Below, in pieces: positions 8,001 through 15,281 of a DNA stretch of 64,000 bases. The position numbers and the translations under genes were made by a program. Source of the DNA: Streptomyces sp. NL15-2K (GTDB lineage: Bacteria > Actinomycetota > Actinomycetes > Streptomycetales > Streptomycetaceae); contig NZ_CP130630.1 in assembly GCF_030551255.1 (NCBI RefSeq), forward strand, positions 8,103,501 to 8,167,500. Reading direction: 5' to 3'. Under the pieces are notes generated by a model. That model searched no databases, was not told the DNA's origin, and saw only the letters and a program-made list of their open reading frames with translations. The number at the start of each line of letters is the position of its first letter. The first letter of the stretch is position 1.

Positions 8001-8684
8001 CTCGCAGCCGTGCTGCCAGTTCCAGCCGATGAAGGTGTTCTTGAGCTCGACGTCGAAGGCGCAGTCGGCGGTCCCGTCGCCGGCGAGCTGCACGGACGAG
8101 TGGTGGGTGTTGGCGTACCGGTCGCCGGAGGTGTCGAAGATGCCCTGGTACGTGAAGTCCGCATGCGCCTCGTGGTTGACGACGGCACAGTCGGTGGCGC
8201 AGTCCTGCTTGTCGGTGGCGGACTTCAGCGACCAGCCGGCGTTCCACGGCTCACGGTTCCACTCCTGGGTCGCGGTGGTGGCGGCCGTGCTGACCCGGCC
8301 GTCGGCGGTGCTCCAGTCCGCGGTCGAGTACAGGCCGGTCATCCGGATGCCGCAGCAGTCGTACATCTCGTTCCAGCTGCGGAGCTGCCGGCCGGCCGAC
8401 GGGGCCGCCGCGATACCCCGCGCCGGGGACTCGGCCGCGGCGGAGGCCGGCACCTGGTGCACGGGGCCCGTTTTCAGCTCACAGTCCTCGCCGATGGTGA
8501 TCGTCTGCCGTACGGACATTCCGGCCGGGGGCACCGGGAGCGATCCGGAGAGCCGCACCGCGCCGCACGACCGCGCGGGGTCCTGCCCGGCCGTCGGCGT
8601 GGGCGCGGCGGTCGCCGTACCGCCGAGGACGCAGACAAGACCGACGGCGGCGAACGTGACAGAGGCGAATCGCGGGTACCGCAT
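7998..8684 (-). CDS. Secreted protein of unknown function
   Basis: A 228-aa protein with a clear Sec signal peptide (MRYPRFASVTFAAVGLVCVL, cleavage likely near ATAAPT). The mature part has about seven cysteines (including SCGAVRL, DCELK, YDCCGIR, DCATDCAVV, DCAFDV, HGCE), so disulfides outside the cell are likely. It is rich in Trp and Asn. The ATG at 8684 follows AAGGAA; an upstream in-frame ATG (8711) has weaker support. I do not recognise a family with confidence; similar secreted Cys-rich proteins are common in Streptomyces. It runs opposite to its neighbours and may not belong to the biosynthetic pathway. Confidence 0.7.
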   Translation of the reverse strand: MRYPRFASVTFAAVGLVCVLGGTATAAPTPTAGQDPARSCGAVRLSGSLPVPPAGMSVRQTITIGEDCELKTGPVHQVPASAAAESPARGIAAAPSAGRQLRSWNEMYDCCGIRMTGLYSTADWSTADGRVSTAATTATQEWNREPWNAGWSLKSATDKQDCATDCAVVNHEAHADFTYQGIFDTSGDRYANTHHSSVQLAGDGTADCAFDVELKNTFIGWNWQHGCE

Positions 8685-8905
8685 CGTCAATTCCTTTTCA
8701 TTGGTCTTCACTTATCCAAGTTCTTGGATCCGTGTTCTTCGATCCGTGACAGTAATGGCTTTTATTTGCAGGTGAGTCGACCCGGAAAAGGTTGGCACTT
8801 TCATGTCACCTCGGTTGAAGGGAATCGGGTGGGCTGCCAGCCTTCGTGGATCGCCACTTTTCGGGCGAGTGACGTCAAGTCATCGGCGCGGCAGAGGAGT
8901 TATCC

Positions 8906-9781
8906 GTGGGCGAGGCGCTCGACGCGGTCGGGGAACGGCTGCGGGACCACGGGGACGACCGCCTCGTGATGACGGACGAGAGACGGCTGCGTTCCCTTCT
9001 CGTCCGGCTCGGCGCGGAGTTCGGCGCATCCGGTCGGGACGGGGTCGCCCAGGCGGCCGTCATGGTCGAACTGCTGCACCGGGCCTCGGCCGCCGACGCG
9101 CACCGGGGTGATGTGCTCCGCCCCGACCGGCTGCTGGCCCGTTCCGCTCAGCTCGCCGCAGGACTCGGCACCAGCGTCCTTCAGCTGCACGCGCAGACCG
9201 CGGGACGGCTGGCGGCGGGCCAGATGCGCGAACTCGCCGGGCCGGCCCCCGGGGAGGACCCCGTCGCCCGCTACTTCGAGGTGGCCGCGGGCAGGACCGC
9301 CGCCCTGTTCGCCCTTTCCCTGGGGAGCGGGGCGCTGCAGGCCGCGACCCCCGACCGGTGTGTGCGGGCTCTGACCGACTACGGCGAACACCTCGGTGTC
9401 GCCCTCAGGATCGCCGAGGACCTGCTCGCCACCACCGCACCGGCCGCGCGGACCGGCCATGCGCCCGGCAAGGACCCGTTCGACGGGGCCCCCGGTCTGC
9501 CGGTGCTCCTCGCCCGGGCCGACACCAGCGCGCGCGGCGCGGAACTACGCGGTCTGCTCACGGGCGACATGCCGGACGAAGCGGCCCGGCGGCGGGCCCT
9601 GGAACTGCTGCGCACCGCCCCCGCCACCCGGCGTGCCGAGGCGGCCCTGTCCGGGCGGCTGGCCGCCGCCGTCGCGGCGCTCGGCGTACTGCCCCCGCTG
9701 CCCGCGCGCACCACGCTGCACGCGCTGTGCGACCTCGTCGCCGTAGGAAACCGACCGGACCACATGAGGAGTTGGCCATGA
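8906..9781 (+). CDS. Polyprenyl-synthetase-like pseudoenzyme
   Basis: A 291-aa protein whose order of motifs matches trans-isoprenyl diphosphate synthases. RLRSLLVRLGAEFG corresponds to the GKRLRP region, and VELLHRASAADAHRGDVLR to the first aspartate-rich helix. GRTAALFALSLGSGAL corresponds to the KTA..GA helix, and YGEHLGVALRIAEDLLA to the second aspartate-rich motif. Both DDxxD motifs are lost (HDDxxD becomes DAHRGD; DDxxD becomes EDLLA), so Mg-diphosphate chemistry is not expected. The GTG at 8906 follows GAGGAG at 8894-8899. Its stop overlaps the carboxylase start (ATGA), so production is coupled to that enzyme. A scaffold or regulatory subunit role is inference. Confidence 0.7.
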   Translation: MGEALDAVGERLRDHGDDRLVMTDERRLRSLLVRLGAEFGASGRDGVAQAAVMVELLHRASAADAHRGDVLRPDRLLARSAQLAAGLGTSVLQLHAQTAGRLAAGQMRELAGPAPGEDPVARYFEVAAGRTAALFALSLGSGALQAATPDRCVRALTDYGEHLGVALRIAEDLLATTAPAARTGHAPGKDPFDGAPGLPVLLARADTSARGAELRGLLTGDMPDEAARRRALELLRTAPATRRAEAALSGRLAAAVAALGVLPPLPARTTLHALCDLVAVGNRPDHMRSWP

Positions 9782-11325
9782 CGATGCAGGACCGGGTGGG
9801 CGAGCTCGCGCTGATCCGCGACGAGGTCCTCAAGGGTGTCGCCCAGGCCACCGAGGCCCAGCACGCCAAGGGAAAACTGACCGCACGCGAACGGCTCGCG
9901 CTCCTCTTCGACGAAGGGTCCTTCACCGAGATCGAGCAGCTGCGCAGACACCGGGCCACCGGGTTCGGCCTGGAGGCGAAGAGACCGCACACCGACGGTG
10001 TGGTGATCGGCTGGGGCACGGTCGAGGGCCGTACGGTCTTCGCTTTCGCCCATGACTTCCGGATCTTCGGCGGCGCGCTCGGCGAGGCCCACGCCACCAA
10101 GATCCACAAGGTCATGGACCTCGCGATCGCCGCCGGCGCCCCCCTGGTCTCCCTCAACGACGGTGCCGGCGCCCGCATCCAGGAAGGCGTCTCGGCCCTC
10201 GCGGGCTACGGCGGAATCTTCCAGCGCAATACCAAGGCCTCGGGCGTCATTCCGCAGATCAGCGTGATGCTCGGCCCGTGCGCGGGCGGCGCGGCCTACA
10301 GCCCGGCCCTGACCGACTTCGTGTTCATGGTCCGGGACACCTCGCAGATGTTCATCACCGGACCCGACGTGGTGCGGGCGGTCACCGGAGAGGAGATCTC
10401 CCAGAACGGCCTGGGCGGGGCCGACGTCCACGCCGAGACCTCCGGCGTGGCGCACTTCGCCTACGACGACGAGGAGACCTGCCTCGCCGAGGTCCGCTAC
10501 CTGCTCTCCCTGCTGCCGGCCAACAACCGCGAGACACCGCCGGCCGTACGCTCCGAGGATCCGCCCGACCGGCGGTGCGAGCGGCTGCTGGAACTGGTGC
10601 CGCTCGACGGCGGACGCCCGTACGACATGCACGAGGTGATCGCCGAACTCGTCGACGACGGCGAGTACATGGAGGTCCACGAGAGCTGGGCCACCAGCGT
10701 CATCACGGCTCTCGCCCGGCTCGACGGCCAGGTGGTCGGTGTCGTCGCCAACCAGCCGCAGTCCTTCGCCGGGGTGCTCGACATCCACTCCTCGGAGAAG
10801 GCCGCCCGCTTCGTCCAGATGTGCGACGCCTTCAACATCCCCCTGGTCACCCTGGTCGACGTGCCCGGCTTCCTGCCCGGTGTCGACCAGGAGCACGGCG
10901 GCATCATCCGGCACGGCGCGAAGCTCCTGTACGCGTACTGCAACGCCACCGTCCCCCGGGTGCAGGTGATCCTGCGCAAGGCGTACGGCGGGGCGTACAT
11001 CGTGATGGACTCCCGCTCCATCGGCACGGACGTCTCGCTGGCCTGGCCGACCAACGAGATCGCCGTGATGGGCGCCGAAGGCGCGGCCAACGTGGTCTTC
11101 CGGCGGCAGATCCAGGCGGCCGACGACCCCGAGGCGGTGCGGGGGCAGCTGGTCAAGGAGTACAAGTCCGAGCTGATGCACCCGTACTACGCGGCCGAGC
11201 GCGGCCTCGTCGACGATGTGATCGACCCCGCCGACACCCGCCCCGCGCTGATCCGCGCCCTGTCCATGCTCCGCGGCAAACACGCCGCGCTGCCCTCCCG
11301 CAAGCACGGCAACCCCCCGGTGTAG
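9778..11325 (+). CDS. accB: Acyl-CoA carboxylase carboxyltransferase (beta) subunit
   Basis: A 515-aa carboxyltransferase of the PccB/AccB family. It transfers CO2 from biotin to acetyl- or propionyl-CoA. The two crotonase-like halves are evident: LNDGAGARIQEGVSAL and GPCAGGAAYSPALTDF in the first, DVPGFLPGVDQEHGGI and KAYGGAYIVMDSR in the second. In S. coelicolor enzymes the residue after GGAY decides substrate choice (Asp in PccB, Ile in AccB). Here it is Ile408, which favours acceptance of acetyl-CoA and thus malonyl-CoA production. The ATG at 9778 follows AGGAG and overlaps the upstream gene. The epsilon subunit follows. No biotinylated alpha subunit is in the window, so a housekeeping AccA is presumably shared. 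It probably boosts malonyl-CoA for the acyl starter. Confidence 0.93.
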   Translation: MTMQDRVGELALIRDEVLKGVAQATEAQHAKGKLTARERLALLFDEGSFTEIEQLRRHRATGFGLEAKRPHTDGVVIGWGTVEGRTVFAFAHDFRIFGGALGEAHATKIHKVMDLAIAAGAPLVSLNDGAGARIQEGVSALAGYGGIFQRNTKASGVIPQISVMLGPCAGGAAYSPALTDFVFMVRDTSQMFITGPDVVRAVTGEEISQNGLGGADVHAETSGVAHFAYDDEETCLAEVRYLLSLLPANNRETPPAVRSEDPPDRRCERLLELVPLDGGRPYDMHEVIAELVDDGEYMEVHESWATSVITALARLDGQVVGVVANQPQSFAGVLDIHSSEKAARFVQMCDAFNIPLVTLVDVPGFLPGVDQEHGGIIRHGAKLLYAYCNATVPRVQVILRKAYGGAYIVMDSRSIGTDVSLAWPTNEIAVMGAEGAANVVFRRQIQAADDPEAVRGQLVKEYKSELMHPYYAAERGLVDDVIDPADTRPALIRALSMLRGKHAALPSRKHGNPPV

Positions 11326-11336
11326 AGGAGACCGCC

Positions 11337-11582
11337 ATGCCGACTTCAGCCCTGGACGGGCCACTCGGCCCCACCCTGTTCAAGGTCATCAGCGGCACCC
11401 CCACCGCTGAGGAACTCGCCGCCGTCACCACCCTGCTCACCGCCCTGGCGAGCACCGCGGCGGTCACCACCGAGGCGGCGAGCGACTCGGCCGGCCCGGC
11501 GTCGCGGACGGCCGACTGGAGCCGTCCCGAACGCTTCCCGCCGGCCTCCTGGATGGCGGCCGGCCGCTCGGCTGGCAGCTAA
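11337..11582 (+). CDS. accE: Acyl-CoA carboxylase epsilon subunit
   Basis: An 81-aa protein matching actinomycete AccE/PccE subunits: small, located right after the beta subunit, with an N-terminal helix containing FKVISGTPTAEELAAVTTLL and a basic, Trp-containing C-terminus ending in WMAAGRSAGS. The epsilon subunit binds the alpha-beta complex and stimulates it. The ATG at 11337 follows GAGGAG at 11325-11330, directly after the beta-subunit stop, so the two form one transcript. The middle, rich in Ala, Thr and Ser, is probably disordered. A 100-bp stretch follows before the SARP gene, which has its own ribosome site. Confidence 0.88.
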   Translation: MPTSALDGPLGPTLFKVISGTPTAEELAAVTTLLTALASTAAVTTEAASDSAGPASRTADWSRPERFPPASWMAAGRSAGS

Positions 11583-11682
11583 CTGCCAGCTTCGTTGCAG
11601 GCCCTCGACCGCCCTGTTAACCAGTACAAAAGCGGCGTGATCGGGTCATGCGCAGACCGGCCGCGATATCAGGAGGCAGCTC

Positions 11683-14600
11683 GTGCTTCAGGTGGTGTTC
11701 CGGATCCTGGGGCCCTTGGACATCAGTGCCGGCGGGCAGCCGATCGTTCTCACCGGCGCCCGCCGGCGCACCATCATGTCGATGCTGCTGCTCGCCCCCG
11801 ACCGGGTCGTCTCGGTCGACAAACTCGCCGACGCCGTCTGGCACGGCACCCCGCCCCCGACCGCCCGCAACCAGATCGCGATCTGCGTCTCGGCGCTGCG
11901 CAAGACCCTCAAGGCCTCGGCCGGGGTCAACGACATGCTCGTCACCAGCCACCCCGGTTACATGCTGTTCACCGGCGAACACCGCATCGACGCCGTCGAG
12001 TTCGAGGAGGCGACCGCGCTGGGCCGGGAGGCCGCCCGCAGCGGCCGGTCCGAGGAGGCCTGCGCCCACTTCGACGAAGCCCTCGCGATGTGGCGCGGCC
12101 CCGCCCTGGAGGGCATCCCGGCCGAGCGGGTCGAGGCCGAGGCGGCCCGGCTGAGCGAGATGCGGCTCGACGTGTACGAGGAGTACATCGGGCTGCGCCT
12201 GGAACTGGGGCAGCACCGCGAGGTGATCGGCGAACTGGCCTCCTTCGTGCGCGAACACCCGCTCAGGGAACAGGCCACGGCCCACCTCATGGTCGCCCAG
12301 TACCGTTCCGGGCGGCGGGCCGAGGCGCTGGAGACCTACCGCGAGGGCCGCCGGGTCCTCACCGACGAACTCGGCATCGACCCCGGGCCCTCCCTCCAGG
12401 AACTGCACGAGGAGATCCTCGCCGACTCCCCCCGGCTGAGCCTTCCCACCGAGACGGTGATGCCGGCTCCCGCGGCGGCCGTCCCCGCCCATCTCCCCTC
12501 CAGCGTCGCCTCGTTCACCGGACGCAACCCCGAACTCGCCACCCTGGACCGGCTGCTGGACCACCTGGACGGTCCGGCCCTGCCGGTCGGATCGATCACC
12601 GGCATCGGCGGCGCGGGCAAGACCGCGCTAGCCGTCCGCTGGGCGCACCAGGTCGCCGGCCGGTTCCCCGACGGCCAGCTCTTCGCCGACATGCGCGGCT
12701 ATGACGAGGAGGCACCGCGCCGCCCCAGTGCCGTACTCGACCGGTTCCTGCGCGCCCTCGGGGTGCCCGGGCCCGAGATCCCCGCGGATCCCAACGAGCG
12801 GACCGCGCTCTTCCGCAGTGTCCTGGACGGCCGGCGCGTCCTGATCGTCCTCGACAACGCCCGCTCGTTCCGGCAGATACACCCCCTGCTGCCCGGCTCC
12901 GGCCGCTGCTGCGTCCTGGTCACCAGCCGGGACCCCATGGGCGGCGCGCTCGCCGGCGACTACGCCTTCGTGCCGCTGCACCTCGACGCGCTGGGACAGG
13001 ACGAGTCGATCGCATTGCTCTCCAAGGTCGCCGCGGACGGCAGGCTGAGCGCCGACCCCGTGGGTGCCGCCCGGCTCAGCGCCCTGTGCGACCGGCTGCC
13101 GCTGGCGCTGCGCATCGCGGCCGCCCGGCTCGCCGCCAAGCCCCACTGGTCGGTCCGGACCCTGGTCTCACGCCTGGAGGACCAGCACCGCCGGCTTGAC
13201 GAACTCAGCCCGGACGAGCGAGGCGTCCGGGCCGGCCTCCGGCTGAGCTACCGCGACCTGCCGACCGCCACCGCCCGGATGTTCCGGCTGCTCGGCTCCC
13301 TGAACGTTCCTGACTTCGCCTCCTGGGCCGGGGCCGCGCTCCTCGACACCGATCCGTTCGACGCGGAGGACCTCATCGAGGAGCTCGTCGACGCCCAGAT
13401 GCTGGTGCCGCTCTCGTCCGCCACCGGCCCGGTGCGCTACCGCTTCCAGGACCTCCCCCGGCTGTTCGCCCGTGAACTGGCACTGGCCGAGGACGCGGAG
13501 GAGGAGCGGCGCGCCGCCCTGCGACGGGTCTCCGGGGCCTGGCTCGGACTCGCCGCCGAAGCCCATCGCAAGGTGTACGGCGGCGACTACACCGTCATCC
13601 ACGGGCCCGCCCCGCTGTGGCCGCTGCCCGCCCATCTGGCGGAGAGCCTGCTCGAAGACCCGATGGAGTGGTTCGAGAGCGAGCGCGCCTCGATCACCGG
13701 CCTGGTGGACCAGAGCGCGCGGGAGGGCGAGGCCGCCTACGCCTGGGATCTGGCGATCACCAGCGTCACCCTGTTCCAGAACCGCAACTACCTGGAGGAC
13801 TGGCGTTTCTGCGGCGACCGGGCGCTGGCCGCCGCCCGGGCGGTCGGCGACCGGCTCGGCGAGGCCGTGATGCTGCACTCCCTCGGCACGCTGGAGATCG
13901 TGCGCTGGGAGTACGAGGAAGCCGCCGGCCATCTCGGCCTGGCGCTGCGTCTGTTCGAAGAGGCGGAGGAGGCGCAGGGGGAGAGCGGGGAGAAGGGGCG
14001 GGCCCTGGTGCTGCGCAACCTGGCGCTGTGCGAGCGCCATCGCGGCGATCTGGAGGCGGCACGGGAACTGGGACACCGCTCGCTGGAGACCTTCCGCACG
14101 GTCGGGGACCACTACGCGGAGGCCCATGTGCTCGGCCTGCTGGCCCAGATCGAGCTGGAACGGGGGCAACCGCAGGCGAGCCTGGTGCTGTCCTCCGAGG
14201 CGGTCGCCAGAAGCCGGGGACTGGGAACCGTGCGGGGAGAGGCACAGAGCACGGTCCGGCTCGCCGAGGCGCTGATCCACCAGGGGGAGGGCGAACGGGC
14301 GGAGGAGGCCTGTCGGCGGGCGCTGGAACTCGTCCGCAGCAGTGGGGACCGGCGCGGTGAGGCGCATGCCCTGCGGGCCCTGGGCGAGGCGCTGTGGCGT
14401 CAGAACGAGCACGCGGAGGCCGAGGCGGTTCTCGACCTGGCGCTGTCGGTCGCCGGCAAGGTGCCGGACCGTTTCCTGGAGGCACGGGCCGGAGTGGTCC
14501 TCGGCTGTGTGCGTGCCCTGCTCGGAGACCGGGCCGCGGCCGCGGCCTGCTTCAAGACGGCGGGTGACCTCTTCACCGAGGTCGGGGCCCCGTCCTGGCG

Positions 14601-14685
14601 GGAACGGACGAACCGGCTGCTGACGGCGCTCGACGAGGACGCGCGGGTCGAACCGGAGGAACTCTTCGAGCTGGTGCGGCCCTGA
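11683..14685 (+). CDS. Large SARP regulator, AfsR-like (SARP-NB-ARC-TPR)
   Basis: A 1000-aa regulator with AfsR architecture. Residues 5-100 are the winged-helix OmpR-like DNA-binding domain (FRILGPLDI, VSVDKLADAVWHG). Residues 100-255 are the bacterial activator domain (ALEGIPAERVEAEAARL, DELGIDPGPSLQELHEEIL). The NB-ARC ATPase begins near 285, with Walker A GIGGAGKTAL around 308 and LIVLDNAR as Walker B. TPR-like repeats fill the region from about 690 onward (LGTLEIVRWEYEEAAGHLGL, RALVLRNLALCERHRGDLEA). The GTG at 11683 follows AGGAGG at 11671. SARPs bind heptamer direct repeats overlapping the -35 region; a good candidate site lies at 22034-22073. It is probably a cluster-situated activator whose ATPase state sets its activity. 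Confidence 0.93.
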   Translation: MLQVVFRILGPLDISAGGQPIVLTGARRRTIMSMLLLAPDRVVSVDKLADAVWHGTPPPTARNQIAICVSALRKTLKASAGVNDMLVTSHPGYMLFTGEHRIDAVEFEEATALGREAARSGRSEEACAHFDEALAMWRGPALEGIPAERVEAEAARLSEMRLDVYEEYIGLRLELGQHREVIGELASFVREHPLREQATAHLMVAQYRSGRRAEALETYREGRRVLTDELGIDPGPSLQELHEEILADSPRLSLPTETVMPAPAAAVPAHLPSSVASFTGRNPELATLDRLLDHLDGPALPVGSITGIGGAGKTALAVRWAHQVAGRFPDGQLFADMRGYDEEAPRRPSAVLDRFLRALGVPGPEIPADPNERTALFRSVLDGRRVLIVLDNARSFRQIHPLLPGSGRCCVLVTSRDPMGGALAGDYAFVPLHLDALGQDESIALLSKVAADGRLSADPVGAARLSALCDRLPLALRIAAARLAAKPHWSVRTLVSRLEDQHRRLDELSPDERGVRAGLRLSYRDLPTATARMFRLLGSLNVPDFASWAGAALLDTDPFDAEDLIEELVDAQMLVPLSSATGPVRYRFQDLPRLFARELALAEDAEEERRAALRRVSGAWLGLAAEAHRKVYGGDYTVIHGPAPLWPLPAHLAESLLEDPMEWFESERASITGLVDQSAREGEAAYAWDLAITSVTLFQNRNYLEDWRFCGDRALAAARAVGDRLGEAVMLHSLGTLEIVRWEYEEAAGHLGLALRLFEEAEEAQGESGEKGRALVLRNLALCERHRGDLEAARELGHRSLETFRTVGDHYAEAHVLGLLAQIELERGQPQASLVLSSEAVARSRGLGTVRGEAQSTVRLAEALIHQGEGERAEEACRRALELVRSSGDRRGEAHALRALGEALWRQNEHAEAEAVLDLALSVAGKVPDRFLEARAGVVLGCVRALLGDRAAAAACFKTAGDLFTEVGAPSWRERTNRLLTALDEDARVEPEELFELVRP

Positions 14686-14715
14686 GGGACGCGGGAAACA
14701 CCGGTGGAGAAGGCG

Positions 14716-15063
14716 TCAGGTCCAGGGGTCGTCGCCCTTGGTGGTGGTGGGGGTGGCGGTCCAGGGGTCGTCGCCCTTGGTCGTGGTGGGGGTGGCGGTC
14801 CAGGGGTCGTCGCCCTTCGTCGTGGCGGGGGTGGCGGTCCAGAGGTCGTCGCCCTTCGGCGTGGCGGGGGTGGCGGTCCACGGGTCGTCGCCCTTGGTCA
14901 TGGTGGGCGCGGAGGTCCAGGGGTCGTCGCCGATCGCCGAGACGACCGTGCCGTCCGTCGCCGGGCCCGTGAGCGGAGCGGCACTGGCACCTGCCGCCGC
15001 GAGGAGCAGGATCGAGCAGGTGGTGACGACTGCCTTGGCCGAGGCGATGACGATGCGCTTCAT
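14716..15063 (-). CDS. Secreted tandem-repeat peptide (GDDPWT repeats)
   Basis: A 115-aa protein. A signal peptide (MKRIVIASAKAVVTTCSILL, cleavage near GASAA) is followed by a short spacer. Five 13-residue repeats follow, with consensus GDDPWTATPTTTK, and then a last GDDPWT at the C-terminus. One repeat reads GDDLWT. The ATG at 15063 follows AGGAGA. The gene sits between, and opposite to, two SARP genes and shares its promoter region with the downstream SARP. Regular Asp-Asp-Pro-Trp blocks separated by Thr/Pro linkers suggest a multivalent extracellular binding peptide, possibly for cation or cell-wall contact (inference). I do not recognise a named family. Confidence 0.75.
   Translation of the reverse strand: MKRIVIASAKAVVTTCSILLLAAAGASAAPLTGPATDGTVVSAIGDDPWTSAPTMTKGDDPWTATPATPKGDDLWTATPATTKGDDPWTATPTTTKGDDPWTATPTTTKGDDPWT
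14720..14933. repeat. 39-bp coding tandem repeat
   Basis: Five 39-bp units start at 14720, 14759, 14798, 14837 and 14876, followed by a partial unit from 14915. They encode the 13-residue repeats of the secreted peptide on the minus strand. The units nearest the gene's 3' end are the most alike, which suggests recent expansion there. Confidence 0.9.
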
Positions 15064-15281
15064 GACACTCTCCTGAGGGTTGGTCCGCGGGCGGTCCGCC
15101 GAGGGCCGTTGCCGGTGCCCTGCGGCATGCCAAAAAGCTACGAGGACGGCTTTTTCCGGCGGTTTCGTCTCGCTTTCGCGGGCGCGAAATCGCCCCGACA
15201 CCGCTGAAAAAGAGCAGGTCAGTAGCTTTTCGCGGCAGATGGCCCAGCGTCGGAGCGGGCCCGCGCAGCGAGGAGGACGCC
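15064..15281. promoter_or_regulatory. Divergent promoter region, repeat peptide / second SARP
   Basis: A 218-bp region between divergent starts. It contains arms AAAAGCTAC (15133-15141) and GTAGCTTTT (15222-15230) that could form a long-range dyad, plus A/T tracts unusual for this DNA. No gene is seen. Confidence 0.4.

Noticed and set aside
14720..14933. Possible CRISPR array
   Set aside because: The 39-bp units are contiguous, without spacers, and encode a regular secreted peptide on the minus strand.
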